From: Pelotomaculum sp. UBA3103
GTDB taxonomy: Bacteria; Bacillota; Desulfotomaculia; Desulfotomaculales; Pelotomaculaceae
Direction: 5' to 3'
DNA: 13,522 nt
Assembly: GCA_002365855.1 (NCBI GenBank)
Contig: DFAP01000108.1
Location: 6,506 to 20,027, forward strand
The notes under the pieces were generated by a model. That model did no database searches, was not told the origin of the DNA, and saw only the letters and a list, made by a program, of their open reading frames with translations. A program made the position numbers and the translations under genes. Positions within the stretch are counted from its first letter, which is position 1; every line of letters starts with the position of its first letter. Below, in pieces: positions 1 to 9,498 of this stretch.

Positions 1-24
1 CCCACGTCCCACTTCCCACGTCTC
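1..24. repeat. Heptamer tandem repeat CCCACGT/CCCACTT
   Basis: Positions 1-7, 8-14 and 15-21 read CCCACGT, CCCACTT, CCCACGT, followed by CTC. These are three heptamers with one variable base. The array is cut by the window edge, so its full length is unknown. It resembles short tandemly repeated repetitive sequences found between genes in many bacterial genomes. No function is claimed. Confidence 0.6.
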
Positions 25-144
25 AATACTGCGGTGTGCTTTCTCTAGATATATATGCTTGGATGGGATATAAATTCTCTCGCATAGCAAGAAACAAACT
101 TAGAAGGTATTTCCTTTGAGTACATATTCATTCTTAAAATAAAT
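25..144. other. AT-rich intergenic stretch, no gene seen
   Basis: Neither strand shows a convincing coding sequence with a ribosome binding site between the heptamer array and the terminator of the toxin gene. I see no RNA gene or clear promoter. The stretch is the downstream flank of the toxin-antitoxin operon. Confidence 0.5.
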
Positions 145-147
145 ACT

Positions 148-173
148 AAAAAACCCGCCTGTGAAGGCGGGTT
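148..173 (-). terminator. Intrinsic terminator of the toxin-antitoxin operon
   Basis: A perfect 9-bp stem (AACCCGCCT at 152-160 with AGGCGGGTT at 165-173) surrounds the tetraloop GTGA. On the minus strand the stem ends in a run of six T (148-153), the classic Rho-independent layout. It lies 35 bp after the toxin stop codon at 208. Confidence 0.85.
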
Positions 174-207
174 AAGAACTGGGTACTATTTTAAATATCT
201 GTAACAA

Positions 208-639
208 TTATTGCGCAAACGGGTTTAATGCCTTTGTACCTTCGTAATACTGGCCGTTGCTTAAATCTTCCGTTAGAAGCACCTCGCAGCCAAGTTTATT
301 TGCGCTGCAAATAATAAGGGCATCCCAAAAAGATATCCTGTTTCGCTGATGAATATTAATAGCTTCCAGGATGTCATCCGCACCCGTTACGTGAAGCCTC
401 CATTGCGACAGGTCTGAAATTATCCCTGCAGCAATTTCAGGTTGTATCGGCTTTGGTACTTTTTGCACCACGGCTACATAAAACTCTTGCAACACCTGGG
501 TGCTCAAGCAGCCATAGCCGGAATTCCAAAGATCGTTAATTAGGCTCTTTGCCCGGGTGTGCTTGTTTCCTGCCGAAACGTCATGGGCATAAACAAGAAT
601 ATTTGTGTCCACAAATTGCCACTCGACATTAGCGCTCAT
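208..639 (-). CDS. vapC: PIN-domain ribonuclease toxin (VapC-like)
   Basis: This 143-residue protein fits the single-domain PIN nucleases that act as toxins of type II toxin-antitoxin systems. They cleave RNA with a metal-binding acidic cluster, often attacking tRNA or rRNA; the target here cannot be read from sequence. The expected acidic residues are all present: D11 in FVDTNILVY, E52 in LQEFY, D106 in FWDALI and D125 in TEDL, so the enzyme looks intact. The start at 639 (ATG) overlaps the end of the upstream antitoxin gene by 11 bp, implying translational coupling. A terminator follows at 148-173. I infer the VapC role from the PIN fold and the small DNA-binding-type partner; the exact subfamily is uncertain. 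Confidence 0.88.
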   Translation of the reverse strand: MSANVEWQFVDTNILVYAHDVSAGNKHTRAKSLINDLWNSGYGCLSTQVLQEFYVAVVQKVPKPIQPEIAAGIISDLSQWRLHVTGADDILEAINIHQRNRISFWDALIICSANKLGCEVLLTEDLSNGQYYEGTKALNPFAQ

Positions 640-871
640 GAATATCTCCTCTTGTCCAACTTATGCTTCCATTTGTTCCAAGGTCAGACACACTGTTAAG
701 CATAGCGGTGTGGCGTTGACGAGCTTTTCTGTAAGAGTCTTCTTTTTTTACAATATCCTCTAGCGTCCTGGCCAAGAGGCCTGAAAGTGAAGTCCGCTTT
801 TCCACGGCTATATGTTTTGCTTTAAGCAAGATATCCTTAGGCAAGGATAAAGTAATATTTTGATATTCCAT
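629..871 (-). CDS. Ribbon-helix-helix type antitoxin
   Basis: This 80-residue protein begins with a short strand (NITLSLP, residues 5-11) followed by two predicted helices (about 11-24 and 29-43, the latter starting with the TSLSGLLA turn). That is the pattern of ribbon-helix-helix DNA-binding antitoxins. The charged C-terminal part (about 44-80) would be the segment that wraps and blocks the PIN toxin. The ATG at 871 is preceded by a good GGAGGTG ribosome binding site (878-884). The gene overlaps the toxin gene by 11 bp. By analogy with the family, it should bind its partner and autorepress the operon; two imperfect palindromes just upstream (884-914) are candidate binding sites. Identification rests on the N-terminal pattern and gene context, not on a recognised named family. 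Confidence 0.8.
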   Translation of the reverse strand: MEYQNITLSLPKDILLKAKHIAVEKRTSLSGLLARTLEDIVKKEDSYRKARQRHTAMLNSVSDLGTNGSISWTRGDIHER

Positions 872-883
872 TTAAAACACCTC

Positions 884-914
884 CACGTATATAAGTGTAA
901 CACATAATTACGTG
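884..914 (-). promoter_or_regulatory. Candidate antitoxin operator, two CAC-N8-GTG palindromes
   Basis: Two 14-nt imperfect palindromes, CACGTATATAAGTG (884-897) and CACATAATTACGTG (901-914), lie 17 bp apart start to start, directly upstream of the antitoxin ribosome binding site. The perfect palindrome GTGTAACAC joins them. The minus strand here also holds promoter-like hexamers (TTGTAT, 18 bp, TACACT). Autorepression is an inference from how such antitoxins usually work. Confidence 0.4.
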
Positions 915-960
915 AACATACAACGCATTTTCTGAATTCTGCTTCCCGACCTGACACATA

Positions 961-1929
961 TTATTTACCTTGTTTCGTCTCCGTTATTTCAACGCCGCTG
1001 TAATAATGGCCCAGGATGGTCCGGTAGTTGTAGCCGTGCTCGGCCATTCCTTTCGCTCCGTACTGACAGAGGCCTACCCCGTGGCCGTACCCCCTGGTGG
1101 TAAAAGTGACCGATTCCCCCTCCACTTTCAGGGTGAAATTCGTTGAGCGCAGTCCCAACAGGTCCCTGACGGCTACTGCGGTGTAACTGCGTCCGCCTAT
1201 GGTCAGGCTCTTAGGTCTTCCAGTGGCGGTATTTTCAATAACTTTAAACTCCCTGGAAGTATTTGACTTTCCGGAAACGGGCACAGCGGACAGGGAGGTG
1301 CCCAGGGCGAGGTCCACTTCATCAAAGCTGAAAGAGGATGCCTGCACCGGCTGCGGGTTGTCTTCGTAAGGGCAGGTGACACTGCGCAGGTACGGGACCT
1401 TAAATTTCCATACATCCTCGGAATTCTCTGTCCTGCCGCCGCAGAAGGCATGGTAGGCCGGGTCTATCAGCTCGCCCTGATAGGTAAGCAATTGGCCACT
1501 GGTCTCGTCCACCGCATTTTTAATCTTATAGTAGTAATTATAGTACTTGAGGGTTCCCCAGCGTTCCTTCAGGTCTTCCCGCGACAGCCAGGCCTGACCG
1601 TGGCGGTGGTCGTCACAAAGGTCCGCGCCTGTATGCTGGGGGTTGGTCACCCCGTTGGCGCCCAGGCGCTTGACTGCGTAGGTCCTGGCGGCAACGGCCT
1701 GGGCTTTAAGAGCTTCCACAGGAAATTCGGCAGGCATCTCCGCCGCCACTACACCGACCAGGTAATCTTCCAGCTGCATCGGCTGGACTCTATTCTCCTG
1801 GTGCAGGTACACCCGCACAATTGTTACGCCGGGGAAAAACCGGGCGGGGATCTCCCTGTTGAACAAATAAGGGAGACTTAAAATTACAGCGACAGTCATC
1901 AGCATGATGCCGGTTACAAACCTACGCAT
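961..1929 (-). CDS. spoIID: Stage II sporulation protein D, lytic transglycosylase
   Basis: SpoIID cleaves glycan strands of peptidoglycan during engulfment of the forespore, working with SpoIIM and SpoIIP in the mother cell. The 322-residue protein has one N-terminal membrane segment (about 5-23). The catalytic-domain signature starts near residue 53: LEDYLVGVVAAEMPAEFP, with E64 as the likely catalytic glutamate, followed by ALKAQAVAARTYA (73-85). The C-terminal signature YGHGVGLCQYGAKGMA is also present. Of the zinc-ligand pattern I recall from Clostridioides difficile SpoIID (His-x5-Cys-x4-His-Cys), H99, C105 and H110 are here but the last Cys is Gly111. The ATG at 1929 follows an AAAGGAAG ribosome binding site. 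It lies downstream of murA, as in Bacillus. No clear terminator separates it from the toxin-antitoxin pair. Confidence 0.95.
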   Translation of the reverse strand: MRRFVTGIMLMTVAVILSLPYLFNREIPARFFPGVTIVRVYLHQENRVQPMQLEDYLVGVVAAEMPAEFPVEALKAQAVAARTYAVKRLGANGVTNPQHTGADLCDDHRHGQAWLSREDLKERWGTLKYYNYYYKIKNAVDETSGQLLTYQGELIDPAYHAFCGGRTENSEDVWKFKVPYLRSVTCPYEDNPQPVQASSFSFDEVDLALGTSLSAVPVSGKSNTSREFKVIENTATGRPKSLTIGGRSYTAVAVRDLLGLRSTNFTLKVEGESVTFTTRGYGHGVGLCQYGAKGMAEHGYNYRTILGHYYSGVEITETKQGK

Positions 1930-1978
1930 ACAGGTACTTCCTTTAGATTGGATTTTTATATATTATAGTTTCAGTGCC

Positions 1979-1993
1979 AGGTAAATATTACCT
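1979..1993. promoter_or_regulatory. Perfect inverted repeat AGGTAA-N3-TTACCT upstream of spoIID
   Basis: The 15-nt element AGGTAAATATTACCT sits about 50 bp before the spoIID start. On the minus strand an AATATT motif inside it is followed 15 bp later by CTATAATA, loosely like a sigma-E type pair (AATATT then CATACA-like). The promoter match is weak; the palindrome itself is exact. Confidence 0.3.
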
Positions 1994-2003
1994 TTAAATA
2001 TGT

Positions 2004-2074
2004 AAAAACCTCCTTTTCCCCAGCGCGCAACCCCAAAACGGGAAGATCTTTTGCGTCTGCTTATCGGAGGTTTT
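2004..2074 (-). terminator. Structured terminator-like element after murA
   Basis: The outer arms AAAACCTCC (2005-2013) and GGAGGTTTT (2066-2074) are perfectly complementary over 9 bp and enclose 52 nt. The interior also pairs: CGCAA with TTGCG, AGC with GCT, and CCC-GTTTT-GGG at the tip (minus-strand reading). The minus-strand 3' arm runs into five T. It lies 39 bp after the murA stop, so it probably ends murA transcription, but it is larger and more branched than an ordinary terminator. Confidence 0.5.
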
Positions 2075-2113
2075 CTGTCGTATTGTTATCTGAAGTCGGC
2101 GTGCAATTTTGAG

Positions 2114-3367
2114 CTAACAGGTTTTTTTCCTGATGTCGGCTCCAAGCCCCCTTAGTTTTTCCACGATCCGGTCATAGCCCCTGTCTATATGGTGGACATT
2201 GCCAATCTCAGTATCCCCTTCTGCGGCCAGGCCCGCCAGTATGAGGGCTGCGCCCGCACGGAGGTCGGTTGCCTTGACAGGCGCTCCTGCAAGGCGCCGC
2301 ACTCCCTGGACAACCGCCGTCCTGCCTTCGATTTTTATTTTTGAACCAAGCCTTTTCAGCTCGTTGGCGTGCATAAAGCGGTTTTCAAAAACAGTTTCGG
2401 TGACTACGCTTGTCCCTTTGGCTATTGTAAGCACCGCCATCAACTGGGCCTGCATATCGGTGGGGAAGCCGGGGTAAGGCATGGTTTTGATATCAACGGC
2501 GCGGAGCTCACCGCCACCGCAAACCCGGATGCTTTCCTCATGTTCCTCGACGCGCACCCCGGCCTCCTGAAGCTTGGCGGTAACCGGCTTGAGGTGGTCG
2601 CAGATTACGTTGTTAACCATTACGTCACCACCTGTAATGGCGGCGGCGGTCAAAAATGTCCCTGCCTCGATCCGGTCGGGGATCACCGTATGTTCTGCCC
2701 CGCTCAGGCGCGGGACTCCTTCAACCCGGATCACCTTCGTCCCGGCGCCTTTGACCCGCGCCCCCATGGCATTTAAGAAATTTGCCAGGTCCACTATTTC
2801 CGGCTCCTCGGCGGCGTTTTCAATGATGCTGCTGCCTCTGGCGAGGCTGGTAGCCATCATTAGGTTTTCCGTAGCGCCAACGCTGGGGAAGTCAAGGTAA
2901 ATGCGGTTTCCGGTCAGGCCATTGGCCTCAGCCTCGATGCAGCCGTGTCCGTAGATCACTTTCGCCCCGAGGGCCTTAAAGCCTTTAAGGTGCAGGTCAA
3001 TAGGCCTGGTTCCAATAGCACAGCCTCCGGGCAGAGGCATTACCGCCCTCCCGGTACGGGCCAGGAGAGGCCCCATAACCAGGAAGGAAGCTCTCATCAG
3101 ACGAACAAACTCGTAGGGCGCCTCGTATTCTTTTACGTCCGGCACGGAAACGGTAATCGCCCGGTCACCCCTGGACACTTTGGCCCCAAGCCTTTCGATA
3201 ACGCTGCAGATCGTGGTTACATCGGCAAGATCGGGGATATCGAGCAAGTTACAGGCGCCGTCCGAGAGAAGGGAAGCCGCTATAATGGGTAGAACGGCGT
3301 TTTTGGCGCCGCTCACCCTGACAGAGCCTTTTAGACTTTTCCCACCTCTCAATATCAGCTTTTCCAC
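2114..3367 (-). CDS. murA: UDP-N-acetylglucosamine 1-carboxyvinyltransferase (MurA)
   Basis: MurA transfers enolpyruvate from phosphoenolpyruvate to UDP-GlcNAc, the first committed step of peptidoglycan synthesis, in the cytoplasm. At 417 residues it has the usual family length. The active-site cysteine C116 lies in [14 protein letters not shown], so the fosfomycin-sensitive Cys form is predicted rather than the Asp variant. K22-N23 (SGAKNA), R92 and R121 match the substrate-binding residues, and D304 in [10 protein letters not shown] matches the catalytic aspartate. The C-terminal [10 protein letters not shown] motif is intact. The start is GTG at 3367, supported by GGAGGG five bases upstream. 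It begins 12 bp after the ywmB stop, so the two genes are almost certainly co-transcribed. The murA position between ywmB and spoIID matches Bacillus murAA. Confidence 0.98.
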   Translation of the reverse strand: MEKLILRGGKSLKGSVRVSGAKNAVLPIIAASLLSDGACNLLDIPDLADVTTICSVIERLGAKVSRGDRAITVSVPDVKEYEAPYEFVRLMRASFLVMGPLLARTGRAVMPLPGGCAIGTRPIDLHLKGFKALGAKVIYGHGCIEAEANGLTGNRIYLDFPSVGATENLMMATSLARGSSIIENAAEEPEIVDLANFLNAMGARVKGAGTKVIRVEGVPRLSGAEHTVIPDRIEAGTFLTAAAITGGDVMVNNVICDHLKPVTAKLQEAGVRVEEHEESIRVCGGGELRAVDIKTMPYPGFPTDMQAQLMAVLTIAKGTSVVTETVFENRFMHANELKRLGSKIKIEGRTAVVQGVRRLAGAPVKATDLRAGAALILAGLAAEGDTEIGNVHHIDRGYDRIVEKLRGLGADIRKKTC

Positions 3368-3379
3368 TTGGACCCTCCA

Positions 3380-4171
3380 CTAATACTCTGTAAATATGAC
3401 CGGAGATGCGACATAAACATAGGTGGCGTTTTCGACCGGATTGCTGCGCAGAGCGACATTCAGATTGACCTCTTTCCTCGCGTACCGGATGTCCCCTGAA
3501 AGACGCGGGCTGAAGCCGGTCAGGCTAACGAGGTTGTCCTTGATGGTTTTCTCGAGTATTGAGGCGCCTGCCGCAGACATGACCTTCTCTGCCCCCGCTA
3601 AAAGCTCTTCTCCGTTCAGCTGGCCTTCGATTCTACCGGAGCAGGTCAGGGCCACATGGCTTTCCCCGCCGTAGGCTCTGAACGCCTCTTCGATTTTAGA
3701 CCTGTAATAATGGGCATTTCCGTTTTCCACCCCATCCAGGCTGACGATAAGGTGAGTGACCTTCTCCCCTTTCTGGAGTTCCATGGTCTGTACTAACACG
3801 GAAACATAAGACCCGTTTTCTGTCCGTCCTTCTAATCTGGCGCCACGGGCATACGGGTTCTGCCAGCTTTCCACGCTGCCGCCCTGCTCAACAAACTTCA
3901 GCCGGGCGGCGGCGGGAAGCACCAGCGCTTCCGGATCGGCCTCAAGGTAAGGAGTTTGTTCTACGTTAACCCAGGCGGTTATATTTTTTGATTGAAACTC
4001 AGCACCCGAGGACTCGATTAGTTTAAGCAGCGCGGCGTCATTCCTGTATGCTCCGATCATATCGATGGAAAAAGGCGCCGCTAATATGCAAAAACTCATG
4101 GTTATTAGCAGGCCTGACAGAACCAGTATGGTATTTTTTCTGAGTTTGAGTTCACTGACTATATTCTTCAT
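3380..4171 (-). CDS. ywmB: YwmB-family protein
   Basis: The product is about 263 residues, with a single N-terminal hydrophobic segment (about 15-32, VLSGLLITMSFCILAAP) that is either a signal peptide or a membrane anchor. The remaining soluble domain would lie outside the membrane. Length, N-terminal anchor and position directly before murA and spoIID match YwmB of Bacillus subtilis, a family of unknown function (known by the TATA-box-binding-like fold name). I cannot point to catalytic residues. A longer start at 4177 would leave only 3 bases between GGGGAG and the ATG; the ATG at 4171 has a better 9-base spacing, so I chose it. It is downstream of the atp terminator, so it opens a separate transcription unit. 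Confidence 0.82.
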   Translation of the reverse strand: MKNIVSELKLRKNTILVLSGLLITMSFCILAAPFSIDMIGAYRNDAALLKLIESSGAEFQSKNITAWVNVEQTPYLEADPEALVLPAAARLKFVEQGGSVESWQNPYARGARLEGRTENGSYVSVLVQTMELQKGEKVTHLIVSLDGVENGNAHYYRSKIEEAFRAYGGESHVALTCSGRIEGQLNGEELLAGAEKVMSAAGASILEKTIKDNLVSLTGFSPRLSGDIRYARKEVNLNVALRSNPVENATYVYVASPVIFTEY

Positions 4172-4210
4172 GAGCATGGACTCCCCATCATAGAAAAGTC
4201 TATTCTGCTC

Positions 4211-4226
4211 ATATTGTTACCAATAT
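4211..4226. promoter_or_regulatory. Inverted repeat ATATTG-N4-CAATAT upstream of ywmB
   Basis: The sequence ATATTGTTACCAATAT has perfect 6-bp arms around four bases, about 40 bp before the ywmB start and after the atp terminator. The promoter of ywmB must lie in this short gap, so it could be an operator. No convincing -35/-10 pair was found here. Confidence 0.3.
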
Positions 4227-4259
4227 TTTCTTTTGAAATACCGTCCAAGGGTTCAAGAC

Positions 4260-4288
4260 AAAAAAATAACCGGACTTGTTAGCCCGGT
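4260..4288 (-). terminator. Intrinsic terminator of the atp operon
   Basis: On the minus strand ACCGGGCT-AACA-AGTCCGGT forms an 8-bp stem with one G-U pair (4269-4288) and is followed by TA and seven T (4266-4260). It lies 55 bp after the atpC stop and separates the ATP synthase operon from ywmB-murA-spoIID. Confidence 0.87.
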
Positions 4289-4343
4289 AAATATATAAAG
4301 CCATGTTTTTACCATTCATCTTTACCTATTCTTCATTTTTTGC

Positions 4344-4751
4344 CTATTTGTCATTGGCCGCCTTAAGACGCATCAGCGCACGCTTCAAGGCCATTTCCGC
4401 CCGTAATGTGTCAAGGTCGGGGACCTTTGAGGCAAGCCTGTCTTCGGCTCTCTTCTTAGCTGCCTCCGCCCGTTCTACATTTATTTCATCGGGTCGCTCG
4501 GCAGCAGTGGCTAGAACTGTGACCCTGCTGTTACGGACTTCCATAAACCCGCCGCTAACCACAACCTTAAACTTCTTGCCTTCCTGCTCAATTCTCATGA
4601 TGCCCACGTTAAGGGATGTGATAAGCGGAGCGTGACTGGGGAGTATCCCCAATTCTCCTTCGGCGCCGGGCGCCACCAGAAAATCCACATCCTCGCTGAA
4701 TACTTTCCTCTGAGGAGTTACGATTTCGAGTCGTTGGCCTTTTCCCGACAT
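4344..4751 (-). CDS. atpC: ATP synthase F1 subunit epsilon
   Basis: Epsilon is part of the central stalk of F1, linking gamma to the c-ring and often inhibiting ATP hydrolysis through its C-terminal helices. The protein has the N-terminal beta-sandwich (to about residue 85, with GELGILPSHAPLIT and the typical SGGFMEV strand) and a C-terminal charged helical hairpin (about 88-135). An in-frame GTG at 4760 would extend it by three residues, but it overlaps its own ribosome binding site. The ATG at 4751 has AGGGGAG eight bases upstream and gives 135 residues, so I chose that. It starts 18 bp after the atpD stop and is the last gene of the operon. Confidence 0.96.
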   Translation of the reverse strand: MSGKGQRLEIVTPQRKVFSEDVDFLVAPGAEGELGILPSHAPLITSLNVGIMRIEQEGKKFKVVVSGGFMEVRNSRVTVLATAAERPDEINVERAEAAKKRAEDRLASKVPDLDTLRAEMALKRALMRLKAANDK

Positions 4752-4769
4752 ATTGCGCACTCCCCTCTA

Positions 4770-6191
<1,422 letters not shown>

Positions 6192-6227
6192 TTACCTCCT
6201 TCGCTTCAACTTAAAGTTGCAAAACGA

Positions 6228-6368
6228 CTTCACAGGATTTGCAAAAAACCGTTTTTACAGGATTTACAGGATTTTAAGGATTTACAGAATTTAAAATATA
6301 ATTTTATGTTAAGGATTATTTATCCAATTTTTAATCCTTTAATCTTATTAATCTCGTTAATCCTGTGA
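6228..6368. repeat. Palindromic ACAGGATTT repeat array between atpG and atpD
   Basis: The left half (6231-6292) holds about five copies of a 9-10 nt unit like TACAGGATTT (clear at 6256, 6265, 6275 and 6283, and CACAGGATTT at 6231). The right half (about 6331-6368) holds the reverse complement in degenerate form: TTAATCCTTT, TAATCTTA, TTAATCTCG, TTAATCCTGTGA. Transcribed RNA could fold into a long imperfect hairpin just upstream of the atpD ribosome binding site. Confidence 0.75.
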
Positions 6369-6379
6369 TAATTACTTTT

Positions 6380-7237
6380 TTACTCCAGAGCCGCCGCTCC
6401 GCTGCAAATCTCAGAAATTTCCTTGGTGATCACAGCTTGACGGGCCCGGTTCATGACCAGCGTTAGTTTGTCAATCATTTCCGATGCATTCTTGGTCGCA
6501 TTGTCCATAGCCGTCATCTGAGCGCTGTAGAAACCGGCTTTCGTCTCTAAAAGACCCTGGTAAATGGCGTTCTCAATATATTTCGGCAGCAGTTCAGCCA
6601 TCACTGCTTCTGCGGAAGGCTCAAAAACATAGTCAACTTTCTTGGTCTCGTCTTCCCCTTCTTCAGCGGGTGGTTCAGCCGGCAATAGCTTGACCATAAT
6701 AGGTTTCTGCACCAGCACGTTTATGAACTGGCTGTAAATCAGGTAAACCACGTCATATTCTTCATTAGAATACTTCTCAACAACAAAGGAGCCAATATCC
6801 CTGGCCGAAGCGTACTTAACATCATCACCCAGCCCGATGTACTCCTTGGTGATCTTATAGCCGCGGCGCTTGAAAAAATCGCGGCTTTTGCGTCCTATGG
6901 TGATAAGACTGGCATCTGTCGCACCCTTTAATTCCTGGGCTGCCCGCCTGATTATATTGCCGTTGAAGCCACCGCAAAGTCCCCGGTCAGCCGACATCAC
7001 AATAAAAGCCACTTTTTTAGGCTCGCGCACGGCCAGCAGAGGGTGGTTAATCCCGCCGGAGGCCACAGCTACACGACCCAGCACACCCTTAATCCGCTTG
7101 GAATAGGGTCGGGCTGATATTACCGCTTCCTGCGCTTTGCGCATTTTTGCCGCCGAGACGGCTTTCATGGCCTTGGTGATTTGTTGAGTACCTTTAATAC
7201 TCTTGATCCGGCGCCGGAGATCTCGTAGGTTTGCCAT
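6380..7237 (-). CDS. atpG: ATP synthase F1 subunit gamma
   Basis: Gamma forms the rotating shaft inside the alpha3-beta3 ring. The 285-residue protein begins with the typical N-terminal helix (MANLRDLRRRIKSIKGTQQI, then TKAMKAVSAAKMRKAQ) and ends with the matching C-terminal helix (ASEMIDKLTLVMNRARQAVI, then TKEISEICSGAAAL). The central Rossmann-like part has the conserved SADRGLCGGFN motif (about 83-93). An acidic loop near residues 192-205 (EPPAEEGEDETKK) is of a type commonly variable in this subunit. The ATG at 7237 follows AAGGTGG at 11 bases. It is flanked on both sides by repeat-filled gaps (160 and 197 bp), unusual inside this otherwise tight operon. Confidence 0.98.
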   Translation of the reverse strand: MANLRDLRRRIKSIKGTQQITKAMKAVSAAKMRKAQEAVISARPYSKRIKGVLGRVAVASGGINHPLLAVREPKKVAFIVMSADRGLCGGFNGNIIRRAAQELKGATDASLITIGRKSRDFFKRRGYKITKEYIGLGDDVKYASARDIGSFVVEKYSNEEYDVVYLIYSQFINVLVQKPIMVKLLPAEPPAEEGEDETKKVDYVFEPSAEAVMAELLPKYIENAIYQGLLETKAGFYSAQMTAMDNATKNASEMIDKLTLVMNRARQAVITKEISEICSGAAALE

Positions 7238-7295
7238 TTAATATTTCACCACCTTAAAAGTGGAGTCATTTTTGGGAATCTAACTAAGGGCATTT

Positions 7296-7384
7296 TCACA
7301 AGATTTACATGATTTTCAGGATTTACAGGATTTATTTAATATTTAATTAAAATTATTTTCAAATCCTGTTAATCATGTGTTTTG
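7296..7384. repeat. Palindromic ACAGGATTT repeat element between atpA and atpG
   Basis: ACATGATTTTCAGGATTT (7307-7324) pairs with AAATCCTGTTAATCATGT (7361-7378) at 16 of 18 positions, with a further TTTACAGGATTT copy at 7322-7333 and a CACAAGATTT copy at 7298-7307. The loop is AT-rich (7334-7360). It belongs to the same family as the element at 6228-6368 and the edge copy at 13500. Confidence 0.78.
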
Positions 7385-7397
7385 TCCTTTTGTTAAC

Positions 7398-8915
<1,518 letters not shown>

Positions 8916-8937
8916 CTACTGGTTCACCCCTATCTAG

Positions 8938-9498
8938 TTAGCTTATTGCCTTAAGGGCCTCTTTCAGGGAAGCCAATCTGGTCTTGATACTGCCGTCTAT
9001 AATTTTATCACCCATACGCACCACAACCCCGCCAATCAGGGAAGGATCAATGGTGAAAGCGGTTTGCACTTTATTGCCGGTCAGCCTGGCCAGGATCCCG
9101 TTCAGTTCACCCTTTTCCTTATCGTTCAAATCTACCGCCGACGCAACCTGAGCCGCAACGATGTTCCGTCCGGCATTGGCCAAGGCCACAAACTCAGCTG
9201 CGATGTCGCTGAAATACGTCTCGCGGCGGCGGTCAACCAACAAGGCAAGAAAGTTACCAGTTACATCAGAGATACTTCCTTTAAATAACTGGCTTAGCAA
9301 TTCTTTTTTAGCAGCAGGGGTAATCTGGGGATGGTAAAGCAGTTTTTGCAGGTCGATGTTTTCTTGCAGGATCTGATCGACTGCTATTAATTCCTCTTCC
9401 ACTTTGTCCACCATGCTTATATCTTTTGGCGAGACCTTTTCAGTTGAGGCAATATCATACAACGCTGCTGCATAGCGCCCCGCTACAGGCCCCCTCAT
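8938..9498 (-). CDS. atpH: ATP synthase F1 subunit delta
   Basis: Delta (OSCP-like) joins F1 to the peripheral stalk b subunits. The 186-residue protein has the N-terminal helical domain beginning [13 protein letters not shown] (5-17) and the C-terminal signature [20 protein letters not shown] (153-172), the family hallmark. Its ATG at 9498 overlaps the atpF stop codon as ATGA (9495-9498), so translation is probably coupled to atpF, with AGGGGA inside the atpF end as ribosome binding site. Confidence 0.97.
   Translation of the reverse strand: MRGPVAGRYAAALYDIASTEKVSPKDISMVDKVEEELIAVDQILQENIDLQKLLYHPQITPAAKKELLSQLFKGSISDVTGNFLALLVDRRRETYFSDIAAEFVALANAGRNIVAAQVASAVDLNDKEKGELNGILARLTGNKVQTAFTIDPSLIGGVVVRMGDKIIDGSIKTRLASLKEALKAIS

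Noticed and set aside
1450..1881. Plus-strand open frame opposite spoIID
   Set aside because: Antisense shadow of spoIID with no recognisable domain.
4752..4760. GTG start for atpC at 4760
   Set aside because: It overlaps the AGGGGAG ribosome binding site; the ATG at 4751 is correctly spaced.
6228..6368. CRISPR array
   Set aside because: The units are 9-10 nt, contiguous, without spacers of regular length, and are inverted rather than all in one direction; no cas genes are nearby.
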